64,000 bases of DNA from Aralia elata (GCA_034770075.1 CM068386.1:85223265-85287264); one strand, 5' to 3'; shown: positions 1 to 12,179, counted from the stretch's first letter. Program-made: numbers and translations. Notes: generated from the sequence alone by a model not told the origin.

Positions 1-2236
1 CTTGGAAGGAGATATCAAAAGTATAAGATCCTATTTCCACCGGCAATTCTATCTCTCCAATTGTATCCCTCCGGGAACCATCGAAGGCTCGCACCACTAC
101 ATGACTGGCCCGTAGGCGCTTGGGATTGATGTTCATCTTCTGCAATGTACTGAGGGGACAGATATTCAACGCCGATCCCCCATCAATCAGCACCCCATTC
201 ATGATATAACCCGAGGAGATTACCGCAATATGTAGCGGTTTTCGATGCCCCCTTCCCTCCTTGGGGATATCGTCATCTGTAAATGATATTACATCACTCT
301 CCAACAGGTGGTCCACCAGATGGCCGAAACCTTCCTTGCTAATTTCTTTGGGAACGTATGCCTCCTCCAGGACTTTCGCCAGGGTTTTGCAGTGATCATT
401 GGATGATAACACCAAGTCCATGATTGATGTCAGGGTCGACTCCTCGCTTAACACCTGGATCCCTCTTGCTTCCGGATGATCCATCCTTTTCAAGAATTCT
501 ATGGCTTTCTCCTCGGAGATCTCTTCCTTTTTCTTCGTTTTGTTCTCAAGGACTCGTCCAGGAAGATACAAAAGATTCCCCCTTATTGTCACAGAAGCAC
601 AACTGGCCGCTTCCTCTGACACCCCCCCATAATTCCATGGTACCGTCTTTAGACTGCTGACCGGGATCTGCGATCTCGCCGCAAGGATGAGGGGTTTCGG
701 AGCCGCCAACTTGACAGGTCCCTCCGTGGTATTTCTACTTACACCCATCAACCTAATGGGCGCTCCCCGTGCACTCCCGTGATCACTTATCATATTGATC
801 ATTTCATCAATTTTCTTCACATAATTCAGCTTTGGCGGCCCCTCGGCTTCATCGGCTTCTGCCATATTGACCCCCCCTCCATCATGCCTAGGCAGGGGAT
901 TGATTTTAACATTTGGGGTGTCTGGCTGTTCCACCACAATTTCCCCACTATCAATCAAGTTCTGAATTCTGTGCTTCAGCGTCCAACATTCCTGCGTATC
1001 ATGACTAGGGGAACCTGAGTGGTATGCGCATCGCTTGCTTGGGTCAAACCTTCTTCCCTTCGGGTCACTTGGGGGTGCCAAATCGACTATCTTCTTTTGG
1101 GCTATCAATACCGCTAAAATCCGCTCAAGAGGATTCCCGAGTGGGGTAAATACTCGATTTTGCGAGGCCTCGAATCTCCTTCGTCCTTCCGCCCTCTGAT
1201 CAGCGAAGTTAGGCTGTCGGGATGGCCCTACTCTCTGCACCTGTACGGGGAGATGGTTTTCTGCCTTTCTAGATGACCCCTGAAGGATGAGGGAAACATC
1301 CTCTGCCTTCTTCTTTTGCACCCTACGGGAAGTGCTGCCATAATTTCCACTCTGTATTTGTTCTGCAGCCGTTTCCAAAGCCGTGAAATCCCGAATCTTA
1401 CTAGACTTCAGACCCATATCCACCATTTCTCCGTGTTTAATTATCTCGGCAAAAGGCCTACCAATCCCTGATATAACCCGCTCATAATAAGGGGCCTCTT
1501 GAATATCTACGAAGGTCATCACCATCTCCGACTCGCTCATCGGGGGATTCACCTGTGCAGCCATACCCCTCCATCATTGTGCATAGTCCTTGAAGGATTC
1601 CCTGGGTTGCTTCTTAACTTTTGTCATTTGGTATCTATCAGGGGCCATTTGTGCTTGGAAGCTATACTGTGTTAAGAAGGTGTGGGCCAACTCTTCCCAA
1701 TTGTGGATCTGGGCATTATCAAGACGGGCATACCAGATTCTCGCCTCTCCCGTCAAACTCTTTTGAAAAAGTTGCATTCTTAGACCCTTGTCTTCTGCAT
1801 AAGATCCCAACTCCCCAATGTAGATTTTCAGATGTGTATAAGGATCCCCCTTCCCATTGTATTTCTCAAATTCGGGGATTTTAAATTTCTCCGAATATCT
1901 GGTTCCGGGGAAGACACAAAGATCTGAGTAATTAACTCTGCCTAGGGACCCTATGCCCTTCAGAGATTGGATAGTTTCCTCCATTTGTTTCATCTTCTTT
2001 CGCAAGTCATCCATATCTCCCTCTTCTGGGATAGTAATCACTGTTTTGTTAGGTATGGGAATGACCTTTGGGATGACGGGTTCGCCCTTAGGTTGGGGTG
2101 GATCCTCTTTAGATAGATCATGTCTAGGTAGCAATTGTTCCTTCAACATTATGGCCATCTCCAACATCTGCTTTTTAAAGTCATCAAATTCTTCCCTAGA
2201 TATGGAACCAGGATTAGTAGATGGGAGGTCAGCCAT
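1..2236 (-). pseudogene. gag-pro: gag-protease of element A, one in-frame stop, truncated by window edge
   Basis: Capsid/nucleocapsid polyprotein followed by the retroviral-type aspartic protease that would process it. The ATG at 2236 opens a protein starting MADLPSTNPGS. The retrotransposon gag domain (motifs such as GEARIWYARLDN, FLTQYSFQAQM) spans roughly residues 95-220. A TGA at 1574-1576 interrupts the frame, which then appears open to position 1. A zinc-finger-like C-x2-H ... H-x4-C motif (CAYHSGSPSH then DTQEC) lies near 985-1035, and the protease active-site region IDGGSALN near 160-190. The region around 430-980 joins gag to protease and is missing from the related copy at 52.6 kb. 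Seen directly: motifs and stop. Inferred: the element is no longer able to make full-length protein unless the stop is read through. Confidence 0.85.
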
Positions 2237-2994
2237 TTCAGATGTAGAGTTTTGAGCCCTTTTAGATTGCGAACGGGTTTGAGGAGTAATCCTACAGAAA
2301 CAATGGTTCGAAGTTCAGTCCTGGGGAAAGAAAAATGTGGATGCATGCTAAAGCTGTAACTTTTGTGTTTTTGGGTTTTTTTAAATCTTTCCCTGTAAAA
2401 CAGAAAGTTAGTGGTCCTTTAATGCAATAACAAATGCAAAACACGACTTTATTATGCTTCCCCAGCTGTTCCCTGCAAAACATAGAGGTTAGTAATTTCT
2501 CTTGATAGAAGGGGAGGTATATATGAGTGGGATCATGACATTTATACGCGTGAACGTAAAAGGGCATGAAGAGACTTTTCCTGCGTTGGGTTAATTTGAG
2601 GCTGACCTATCCTAGGGTTACTCTCACGGGCTTTTCGGCATAAAGGTCCCCAAATCTTCGCAATCTACTCGTCTGAGTCCTTTCGATTGGAGCGGATTTG
2701 GGTGGTACGTTTCCTGAGCCATCTCCGGGGAGCAGCCCCTTCGAGTCCAGTAATAAGCAACCGACAGGTTCGCCTCAGGAGGAGGTACTCTCTCAACATA
2801 CATTCACATTCATCGTCCTCACCGCATGCAAATGATTTCTTAAAAGTAAAGAAATTCCATTCAATCATTCATTTATTGGACAAAACACACATTCACACAA
2901 CAATAAATAAACAAAATCGCACGTACATACACATTTATGAATTTTAAAGGATAGGATAGCATCAAGATTCAAAAGCGGTTTAAGCCCTCTAATG
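2237..2994 (-). other. untranslated leader of element A
   Basis: Non-coding sequence between primer site and gag ATG on the minus strand. It aligns with the shorter leader at 53945-54294 of the related copy as far as about 2586. No convincing ORF: the short frames across 2292-2947 are low-complexity and not conserved in the other copy. Confidence 0.6.
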
Positions 2995-3012
2995 TCCCCA
3001 GCGGAGTCGCCA
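2995..3012 (-). promoter_or_regulatory. primer binding site of element A
   Basis: On the minus strand TGGCGACTCCGCTGGGGA begins 2 nt inside the LTR end at 3015. Starting with TGG and matching the 3' end of a tRNA is typical of a primer site. This sequence type has been described in Tat/Ogre-lineage elements, where I recall the primer as tRNA-Arg; the exact tRNA was not checked. Confidence 0.7.
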
Positions 3013-3014
3013 GT

Positions 3015-5126
3015 TGTCGACGCCGGTTTCTCGTCTTTTCCAATTTTTAGCCTTTTGATTAAATGATTCTTTTGAAAAGGTCGGCATTGATGTCGACGGG
3101 GTTTTGAAAGATCATTTTTTTATGATGAGCCAATTGACTAGAGTCGCCAGTTAGTATATTTGAAATGGATGTACCAACTCATTCGAGTTTTCATTTTTTT
3201 ATAAATCGATGGCTCATGTGTGACTCCGAATTAATTGGTCTGCGAACCGAGATTCATAGAGTTCGGGGGCTTGCTTAAGCGAGGGGAAGGTGTTAGGCAC
3301 CCCCCGACTTCCGTGAAACACGGTTACCGCAATCTTGATGCTTTCCTATCCTTTAATTCGTAAAATGTGTATATGTGCGTGTGTGTGTGCTTATGTGAAT
3401 GTTGTGGTGAGTTCTTTCATGAGAGATGAAACATTTGGTTTTTTATTGAGAAATCGTGTTTTATTTTGGGAATGTTTTAGAACGTCGTTTCCGCTTGTAC
3501 GAGAGAGCTCCTTTATTTAGGAGAAAGGTTTGATTTTACTTGTCAAAAATTATGAGATCTTTATTAGGCGTCGTTTTGGCAAAACAAGAATCTTTTAAAC
3601 CTTCGTCAAAATAGGAATCGACATCTATACATTGCTTTCATAAAATGATGGGCAATTTCTAGGATATCTTTCACCATACGCACCAAGATTTAATAAAACG
3701 TTTAGTTTATTCATAAAAACCATTTTTTGGTGATGTTTGAAAACGATTTTTTTAACCTTCTCGTTTGAATAGGAATCGACATTCATTAGCACTTCCAATT
3801 TTAAGCCTCGTGAAACTAATAACCTAGCTTACTTGATTTTAATGAAAAAAACCTTCATCGTTTAATCTTTGAAATCATTTTTCGTGTCACAAAATCCAAT
3901 CAAGCATAAACACGCGTCGGGGCTAATCATGGGCATGTAAACCATCAAAATAACCCCAAACGCCTACAATCACAAGTTTCACTATTTCGGGGTCTTAAAC
4001 CCGACCTCCAACTTGGTATCGTTTTAAGGCCCGACGATTACATATTTACAATGACGAATGCATCTACCCGATTACATACATCCAAAAATGTCCATCATTG
4101 GATTTGGACCTCGGGGTCGCGTTCCTAGGCTCACATCCGAACTTGTTGCACAACCGCAAAATGGATACAACGTAAATAAACAACCGTGGGATGCCTAAGT
4201 CTCTAGGATATCTTACAATAGCAATTGAAATACACTACGAACGATACATTACCGTAATAGCTAAAATTTGCACAAAACGGACATCATCGGGCTATTAGGG
4301 GGAATTTCATTCCGATGAGACCCTCACTAATAGTCCCTAATCCGTGTTTTCACAATACCATGTAAGAAAGCTACACTCAAGATAATTCGGATGACAAAAA
4401 GCTTGGCAAAAATGGTATAACAAAATGCTAAAACAAAGGATTCTTCACCTTGCAAATGATCCCCACAATATGTATGAGTTTGTGTATTGAATAAAGTAGA
4501 AAATATGAGGTGTAACCTCACAAATGGGTACAATTTCTCACAATTTCTCACTCTTTTCTCTCTAAACTTTGCTGTTTTTCTTGCTGTTTTTCTCTTCTTC
4601 TCGAGCTGCTGCTGCTGTTGAATTCTTCTCCTGTTTCTGTATGCGAAATGGCCTGATAAGGGACTGCCAGGGGCAGCCGCAAATTGATCTGCGGCTGGCC
4701 GCAGATTGATCTGCGGCTGGCCCTTGGTTCTCCCCCCAGCCGCGCTCGAGTCCCGTGCGCTCGAGTCCCGTGTCGTCTCGAGTTCCGTCCTTAGCCGCAG
4801 ATTGATATGCGACTGACTGTGCTGATTTTCTCGTTTTCCATGCCTCGTCTCGATTTTCGTACCGTACCGTTGGTTTCTGCTGAAGGGCTTGCATTCTGCA
4901 GTCCGAAAATCGCCGGGAAACGTGCCATGACATCCGAGTAAGCGCAGTGCTCATTAACCGACTCCCGCCATTCGCTTGTCGTCGTGTCGGCTTCGATCTC
5001 GTCCTGTAGTGGTGGCTTTGAGTGTTCGTCTTTATGTCCACCCTTTATCCTCGTGTGCCGGGTCATTTGACGATTTTGCTCTCCTGTCAGGGTTAGTATA
5101 GGAAGTGCAAAATTTGGGTGTCTACA
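3015..5126 (-). repeat. 5' LTR of element A (2112 bp)
   Basis: The plus strand begins TGTCGACGCC and ends GTGTCTACA, so the LTR has TG...CA ends. It aligns over its length with the LTRs at 39381-41465 and 54295-56031. Near the 5' end of the LTR (minus strand) are palindromic units of the type GCCGCAGATYGATCTGCGGC at 4676-4695 and 4698-4717 and a decayed one at about 4794-4813. ORFs inside the LTR (for example 4562-5041, minus) look fortuitous. Confidence 0.85.
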
Positions 5127-5147
5127 CTTAAATCTAGTAGTAATAAG

Positions 5148-5801
5148 TAGAGGCGAAACCAGGATTTGATCCTAGGGGGCGCCAATAATTTTTTTAACAA
5201 CATAATATATATTCACTAAAAAGTAAAGTTCCACAATTACAAAACATACTTTTACTAAAACATATATGATGTAGTAAGTCTTTAGAACATATCAAAGTTT
5301 CGTCAGAATTGCACCCTACGTTCAATTAAATTTACCGTTACCGGAGTCTAAAACTTACCGTTATCGGAGTCCGGAGCGGCGGAGGCGGCGATTGGTGAAG
5401 GACTGAAGGAGGGCTGCTGCCTTGTGGCCTGCTGCTGAAAAAAAAAGAAAAAAAAAGGTCTGATGGGTTTGTAGAGGTAGAGCAGAGGAACGAGGAATGA
5501 AGGAGGTGAAGGTAGTGGCGGCTGCTCCTGCTTAATGTGATGGATTGGTCTGCTGCTGAAATATTTTATTTTTTTTAAAACTTACTAAATGAAACGACGT
5601 CGTTTCATTTAGTAAGTTTAAAAAAAAAAAAAAATCACCCATATGCTGCTGTATGCCTGTATGTACTGCTGCTGCTTGACTGCTTCTTCAGCCATTACCA
5701 AAGTCCAAAGATGTTGTGGAGTGGAGTCCATAGTACTTAAAAAATTTTAAAATCTGAGGGGGGCCATGACCCCCTACAGTCTTAGAGTAGTTTCGCCGCT
5801 G
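5148..5801. mobile_element. non-autonomous hAT-type MITE with central foldback
   Basis: A 654-bp element flanked by the exact 8-bp direct repeat gtaataag (5140-5147 and 5802-5809). The ends are inverted: TAGAGGCGAAACCAGG on the left, and the reverse complement of the right end reads CAGCGGCGAAACTACT. An 8-bp duplication and ends of the CAGNGGCG type are characteristic of plant hAT elements. No transposase is encoded. Position 5577-5620 is a nearly perfect inverted repeat centred on GACGTC (5596-5601). Confidence 0.85.
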
Positions 5802-6009
5802 GTAATAAGATGATAATAGAATTGTGGTTATAAATTCAAAGATAATGTCATTATATATTTATTCAATATGAAGTTAGATCGCAATTAAGGCTAAAGTTTA
5901 AGTGATACACATCGTAGGCAGGTTAAACAAATCCCAGAATATGTTAATAATGCTTACAAATTTTTGCTTTATTTTCGAAGTGCGATTTACAGTGCATCAT
6001 CTAATGCTG

Positions 6010-6560
6010 TGAGTATTATGGCAAGCTCTCCATGTGTGTGGTCTAGGCCTCCTAGTGGGGCAGTTAAATTCAATTGCGCTGCGAGCTTTAAATTCGAAGT
6101 ATGTGGGCATTGGATTTGTGGTCCGCAAATTAGGGGCTGGAATAGTGCTAGTTGTTGCTGATTGTTGCAAACTCGAAAAGTTATTTTTATCAAGTTCTTA
6201 TGCTTATGTTAAGCGGGAGAGTAATAAAGTAGCTCATGCACTAGCCGGTTTGGCCCTCTCTCATAATGTTGAGTTTTTATTAGGAAGCCCAGGTCTTCCA
6301 ATTAGAAAAAAAGCCTTCCTATAAATTTTTGACACGTGTACAATAATTATTTTTTTAACCAATAACCTATAATATGTGGAGATCAATTTGTATTAATTAT
6401 GTATGACCATTACACGTGTCGAAAATGTATAGAAAGGTCTTGGGAAGACCTGGACCTCATAATAAAAATTCCATAATGTTTCTGTTCCATCATATTGGAT
6501 GGAATGCATCTGTCAGTTAAAAGAAAGGTGATAAAATAGAATAAATTAGTTTGAAATTCT
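6010..6560 (+). pseudogene. RNase H-like (RVT_3 type) relic, frameshifted and split by a MITE
   Basis: Two overlapping frames together resemble the RNase H domain found in plant LINE-like and RVT_3 proteins. The first (from about 6010) reads WSRPPSGAVKFNCAASF. The second (from 6034, another frame) reads VGIGFVVRKLGAG, then YVKRESNKVAHALAGLALSH, the usual C-terminal signature of this domain. A frameshift near 6085-6105 separates them. The MITE at 6271-6471 interrupts the frame; after it the sequence continues HNVSVPSYWMECI. No start codon or upstream reverse transcriptase is recognisable, so this is a fragment, perhaps of a LINE. Confidence 0.5.
6271..6471. mobile_element. Mutator-like MITE (201 bp)
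   Basis: Flanked by an exact 9-bp direct repeat cataatgtt (6262-6270 and 6472-6480), the length expected of Mutator-like elements. Long inverted ends of about 70 bp: the left arm starts GAGTTTTTATTAGGAAG, the reverse complement of the right arm starts GAATTTTTATTATGAGG. Both share CCAGGTCTTCC and GACACGTGTA. Non-coding. Confidence 0.85.
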
Positions 6561-7424
6561 TCTTAATTTTTTAATATCTCATGTAATACACTGATATTTA
6601 CTATCCACAAAATTTGTCAATATGTAGCAAGACTTTTTTTCTATAAATAAATAACCAAGAAAAAACTCAAAATCTGGCCATAAGCCCACAACCCACACAT
6701 ATAGGGCTAACCATCCCTATTTTCTAGAAGATCGGTCTTTTTCGACTTGATTTGAGTAGTCCTAAAGACCGCTCCACATGTCACGCTTTTTTAAAGCCTA
6801 GTTTAGTCTTTACTTGGTCTGATTTTTGTGTATGCTTAGAAATGAAGTAAAATTATGATGGTAAACTTGAAAATTATTATGTCATTTATATTATATCAAT
6901 AAAAAAGTACTTTTTTGCTAAATGATAAATAAATTTATTTTTCGTTAGAAAAAGAGTACATCATTACGACATTACCAATATCATTTACTGTGTTACAAGG
7001 TTAAAATAAAAAATTTACATCTTTCTTTAATTGCCTCATTTAATTTAACATGGAAGAAATATGTGTCTATATATATATATATCCTAAACTTCTCTTTCCT
7101 TTATATTTAATAAGTTTTGATTTTATATCATTTTTTTTACAAATATTTGAATTTTTTTATTGATATAGTTTATCTTTTTTCATTGACATAATACATAATT
7201 AATATTGAAGATAATTAGGATCAGTATCATATTTACAATTGTATAAAAACAAAAATAGATAAGCAAGAGCCATGAATATTGTTCCCAAATGTGTATTTAT
7301 GCTACAAAGTAATAAAAAAAAACACTCATATTCTAGCACAGTTAAAGGGAATTTAATTACTTTTATTACTTAGTGTTTGAAAATTATAAATTAATTGTCA
7401 ATAAGGAACTTTAAAATTACATAT
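6561..7424. other. AT-rich intergenic stretch, nothing recognised
   Basis: No ORF with recognisable motifs on either strand. It holds a short AT dinucleotide run at about 7068-7082 and many poly-A/T tracts. Presumably old pre-insertion DNA between element A and the T1 retroelement. Confidence 0.5.
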
Positions 7425-7868
7425 TGTTGGGGCATAAATAATTGGGCCCGGTTGGATTGGATGGGCTGTAATCCACGTGGAGGCAACGACCCCATGTAGG
7501 AATATATTTTGGGTAGTAGGAGGACTTTAAGAAATCCAGGATTCATAACTATATTTAAACTTTGGTTCTTAAGGAAAGAGTCAGGATTATATCCGACTTC
7601 CTTTCTTTATAGAGATTGATTTCTATCCGATCATAGGTAATTACCATGATTAGGAGTCCTACAATTGGGGGACAAAGCGTTGAAGGAGGTGTGATCATAT
7701 GTAAATACAAGGCTAAACCCTAATTCAAAGGTAATGACTCTTTGTTCACTAAAGTGCTAAACCTTTATTGTTAATACCTTGAACATCCTATACTTATTCT
7801 CACACTAGAGCTATCCCCCGACGACGAAAGCTGTCAGCTCTTTGAGTGTGGTTTCGTTTCTGTGTAGG
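7425..7868 (+). repeat. probable 5' LTR of T1
   Basis: Starts TGTTGGGGCATAAATA, a common Tat-lineage LTR start, and lies directly upstream of the T1 gag. The 3' boundary is uncertain: the CA end and primer site are not clear, and the sequence around 7868-7890 (TTTGGCCCATATTTTGG) may be a decayed primer site. There is no second LTR in the window to align with. Confidence 0.45.
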
Positions 7869-7995
7869 ATTTGGCCCATATTTTGGTGATTGGATGTGCG
7901 GTAAAATCTTGACGTTAACATTGACGTTAGAAGGAGGGCCTTTAGTGTAGTTTAATTTGCAATCACTTTGACAAGTAGTAGTAAAGGTAACAATC

Positions 7996-8798
7996 ATGGT
8001 GAACACGGTAGCGAACCGGGTTGAAAATTCGATCGACCCCGCGGCTCAGCCTAGGGGATCAGTAAAGGACTGGCTCAAGAGACCGGTGAAGGAGAGGTTG
8101 GAGGCCAAAGGCCAGTCCACGGGACCCCAGAAGGCTCAGTCAGCGCTGGCCCATCTACAACTGTTCTCTAATAGCTAAAAGACGCCATAATCTCCTGTTC
8201 ATACCGAGGACACCCCGTCCCAGACACGTGCTTAGTGGGAGAGTGGCATTGGTGAACGGGATCAAAGACAACTAACTTAACTCAAAAGAAGCAGCAGAAC
8301 CTGGATGTTATGGAAGCAATGTGCATTCAGCAGCGAGAGATTGATGCCCACTTGGAAAAGTTGGTGGCCGAAGAGGAGGTTTCTTCGAGCAGACCACGTG
8401 ACCGGGAGATTGTGGTCCAGAGCCGATCTAGGACCTATCGTTCGGACGACTCAGGACAAGAAAGGAGCAGGCCTAAGAGTCGCTCCCCGATCCGCGGTAG
8501 GCATAGAAGCCGTTCGCAGGACTAAAGAAGGGCGAAGAGCCGCTCCCCGATCCGCGACAGGCACAAAAATCGCTCGCAAGACAGGAGCAGGTCGAAGAGC
8601 CGCTCCCCAATCCACGATAGGAACCAAAGCCCTTCGCAGCAGGCCAACGAGTCACTCTCCGATCTGCAGGAGGCACATAAGTCGCTCGCAAGATACAAGC
8701 AGGACGAAGGGCCACACATCAGACCGGAGCAGGCGTCGAAGCCGCTCCACGGATAATTCTTTGGAAAGAGGGAGGTCAGGTAACAGGAGGAGGATGGG
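7996..8798 (+). pseudogene. gag: T1 gag, N-terminal part with RS-rich repeats
   Basis: Begins with ATG at 7996 (MVNTVANRVENSIDP). The first frame stops at 8176-8178 and coding similarity resumes in another frame from about 8310 (MEAMCIQQREIDAHLEKL, coiled-coil-like). From 8481 a 60-bp tandem repeat (units at 8481, 8541 and 8601, then two decayed units near 8653 and 8741) encodes 20-residue Arg/Ser-rich units around RSRSPIRGRHRSRSQD. The first unit ends in a stop at 8523-8525. The gene is cut by the LARD insertion at 8799 and continues at 21085. Confidence 0.6.
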
Positions 8799-10704
8799 TG
8801 GTGTGCTGTCGCAAGCACCCAAAAATAAACCAAGGGGGGTTAGAATTTTATTTAACTAATTAACTGAAACAAAATAAGAATAAAATAAAGACTTTAGTTC
8901 TTCCGTTCAATATCACCTTATCATAACAATATTTATCCTTCAACGAAATTAATAGCCCTAGGTAGCAACAAGCTCTGCTACCCGAAACTACTCTTAATTA
9001 TCACTCAATGAAATAAGCTCTTCACAAGATTCTAACCATTATACAACCTAGAACAAGCTCTCTAGATTTAATATAACAGTAGCATTAAGATCTAGGGAAT
9101 TAGACTATTCCAAGCAACAATCACATAAGCTCGAATTATTTAACTCGCCTTCCAATAATCATAGCAATACTCCAAAGCTTGACCACAATTATGTATCACT
9201 AATTGCTACCAATAATTAGGAACAATATCAATTACACGTAATACTATCCCTTAATCTAGTAGATGATATCAGTTAACTAATTTAATCCTGCAGAAACTAA
9301 ATTAGTTAAGCCAAATAACATTCAACAGTTAAAACGGATTATCAAGAATGAACTTCATATAAGAAAGAATAAATAGTGTAAATAAAGTTCAACATCCCTT
9401 TGGAACTAAATAAAAGAAATAAGAAAAGAGTTCATAGCAAATATGCAAATTATAATTTACAAGATATTCAATAACAATAATGGAATACAAAAATAAATGA
9501 AGCGTTTAGAGAAGAAAAACTATGTTTTGACATCCGGCTGTCACTACGAATCACAATATTCAATCTCCAAGCTTTCGCCTTTGATTCTTGACCTCCATAA
9601 GTGTTGATCCCTTGTTTGCTCTTGAACTATAAAAATGGAGAGGAGAGTAGCCTCCCCCTGGAGGTCTACTTCCTCTTCTTACTCTTATACTAACAAACTA
9701 ATGTGGAGAATGGATACAAGAAATTGGTGTATGAATTGGTGGTGAATTAGTTTGTAAATTGGTTTATTACAAGCCTAGCTTCACTTGGTGTTTATAGGAA
9801 CTCATGGTGTGCTAACCTTTCATCATAAGTCAAGATCAAACACCCAATCTACGCATGTTCATCAGCCAACCAAGGAAGAATCTACCCAAAAAACGTATCC
9901 ATGTGATGCACAAATAGTCCAAATCTAACAACTAAATTGATCAGCACCTTGTAAGCTACTTTTGAATTAGTAAACCACTGAATTTGGACTTGGGCAAAGA
10001 ACAAACATTGTAGCCCTGGAGTTTCTAATGAATTTGGGCTTTTGAATCACTTGATTTAGAGTAAGGAAGCTCAAGTTATGGCCCAAATACTCCAACTGGT
10101 CCGAACAAAAATCCAGTCCATGCGAGATTCGGATCAGCTGTTTAAAAAGCAATATTTGGAGGCCTAAATGAACTCAGATTTTTTCTCACCATACCATTCC
10201 GGAAAGCTTGAGAAGTCCACTAAAAACTTCAAGAAGATCACATTCTCATTTGGAAACTTTAACACTATTGAAATTGCAAACGAAGCTCCAGAGGTCAATC
10301 TGTCCAACCGAGCAATTTCTTGGAATATTCAGCTTCAACGACTGTTGGAAAATTGGCCGTAAGTCTCTCGCCCGAGCTTTGATTTAGGCGTTTCAAGATG
10401 ATCCGGAAAGCTAAAAAATAGATTTACAACTTTTCTTCTTTGAGCTTTGAGAGATATTGGTTGGACGAAGGACTAAATTGAGCTCCAAGGGGCTGGTATG
10501 TTAATGATAAATTATGTGCATTAATCTAAGTACCTTTTTATTTCTTTTTCCTATAAAATAAAGTAAAAATACATAAAAGTGATACAAAAATGCATTTTAT
10601 ACCAATAATATAAAAACACATAAAAAAAGAACATAAATTACTCAAAAATTCACAAATTGTCAAGTTAAAAAGACTTAATTTATAGGTATAAAATCGACTT
10701 ATTA
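8799..10704 (-). repeat. 3' LTR of the LARD element (1906 bp)
   Basis: Aligns with 12180-12242 plus 19149-21084. Starts TGGTGTGCTGTCGC (partner TGGCGTGCTGTCGC) and ends ...ttatta where the partner has ...tcatca. Compared with the partner it lacks about 100 bp near its left end, between aaaaataaa and accaag. Divergence from the partner is visibly higher than between the chromovirus LTRs, as expected for an older insertion. Confidence 0.85.
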
Positions 10705-11203
10705 AATACCCCCAAACTTGAATCTTTGCTTGTCCTCAAGCAAAACAGACACAAATTATAAAAATTTAACTCTTCTAATAAAATCTAACTTGAGCAATGA
10801 GACAAAAAGCTTGAACAATGACCTCAAAGACGTCAACACATGATAACTCTAGAAAACTTTCAAAATATCGCAACGTCTAGGAGTTTAACTTGCTTGTTAG
10901 TCATACCTCAGTTTAGATCCTTTCCTTGTGTGTGTGTATCCATTTGCACTAAACCAATAATAGGTCGGATGAACTTATGCAACCACATTACCTTATGAAA
11001 CAAATCAAAATAAACTCGAAAAACTACATGCTTAATACATCACTCATCGCAAATGTAAACAAATCAGAAATTCTAAAATTTTGAGATCAAAGGACTTTAG
11101 GTAAGTGCATTTTATGCTCCATCTTATCCTAAGTTCACTCTTATGGGTGAGTGCGTTTTACGCTCCATCTCAACCCACCGCAAGATTTTGCGATTTATTG
11201 CTT

Positions 11204-11240
<37 letters not shown>

Positions 11241-12179
11241 AGTGCGTTTTACGCTCTATCTCCCCTAAGCATGTGTTTATGAGTGAGTGCGTTTTACGCT
11301 CCATCTCAACTCACCACATGACCAACAAATCAAATTTGAGTACATTGTTTCGAGTGATATTTAAACGAATTCTAGAGCTTATTGATCTCTCCCACAAGCA
11401 TTCGGTCATATATAAGCCTTCTCTAAGTGTATCACTAGTTCATTACAAATGGATAAGTGCTCAAATATGGTAGGAATCACAAGCAATGTAATAACTAACA
11501 AAAACGTTAAGCACACAGACTAAGCAACATTTGTCCATTTTCATGAGTTATAATTTATTCAATCAGACTTTTATCATTGGTCATAGTTCTAAATCAAGTT
11601 AATGCTCAAGAAACACATTTTTAAAAATAATAACCCTTATTTTTTTTTAATTTTTTTATAAAAATCATATTTTTTTAATAAAAACACACAAATATTAAAT
11701 ACCATAAAAACACAAATACTAAATACTATCCCTAAACTTAAAATTGACATTCTCCTCAATGTAAGCAATAAACAAATCAAATATAAAGGACTTCCCTGGA
11801 AATATGTCAATAATCGTGGGACGTTGGAACTGTAGAATATTTGGTTTTGATGATTTCTCTACAACACCACGATGCTTGGTAGGTAGAACAACCTCACACG
11901 AAAAAACCTAAACAAAAATAAACTCAAGTAAAATAAAAATAGATGAAAGGGATGCAAAATTTGTGTTTGCCTCCCAAGTAGCGCTTGATTTATAGTCGTC
12001 AGCCCGACTTCTTTATTTCTTATTCGAGACCTTGAGATCGTCGCGGACAAAACAAGAGTCCCTGCAAAATTAAAAAGCAATACGAGTTTAAATTAAGATA
12101 GAAAATTGTTAAAATGAAATAAGGTTCACAAAAGCACAAAATAAAACTAAAATCACTCCCTAGCAACGGCGCCAAAATT
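10705..12179 (-). other. non-coding internal region of the LARD element
   Basis: No gag or pol. On the minus strand it runs from the primer site to a polypurine tract (reverse complement of aatacccccaaacttg, 10705-10720). Four copies of a motif around GTGCGTTTTACGCTCCATC (first copy decayed) occur at about 11105, 11150, 11240 and 11288; one copy is in the Athila element near 38680. A block at about 11968-12012 (tgcctcccaagtagcgcttg) matches the block just downstream of Athila integrase at about 58252-58297. An AT microsatellite lies at about 11210-11237. Confidence 0.75.
12157..12174 (-). promoter_or_regulatory. primer binding site of the LARD element (tRNA-Asp type)
   Basis: The minus strand reads TGGCGCCGTTGCTAGGGA five nt inside the 5' LTR end. 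It differs at one position from the site in the Athila element (63824-63841), which is complementary to the 3' end of plant tRNA-Asp. Confidence 0.8.

Larger units (their letters stand above)
1..5126 (-). mobile_element. Tat/Ogre-like Ty3-gypsy element A, cut by left window edge
   Basis: Minus-strand LTR retrotransposon of which the window holds the 5' LTR (3015-5126), the primer site, an untranslated leader and the gag-protease coding region running off the left edge. It is the same family as the element at 39381-56031: gag, protease and LTR match closely along their length. Copy A keeps about 480 bp between the gag zinc finger and the protease, plus the primer site, both of which the other copy has lost. 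The bases just outside the LTR are cttaa (5127-5131); the matching duplication would lie beyond the left edge. Tat/Ogre placement rests on gag and protease style here and on the double RNase H and intron of the related copy. Confidence 0.85.

Noticed and set aside
4562..5041. 159-residue ORF in the LTR of element A
   Set aside because: Lies within U3, low-complexity, not kept open in the sister LTRs.
10168..10362. Similar small ORFs in both LARD LTRs (10168-10362 and 20459-20713)
   Set aside because: Different start and end in each copy, no motifs; chance open frames in an LTR.
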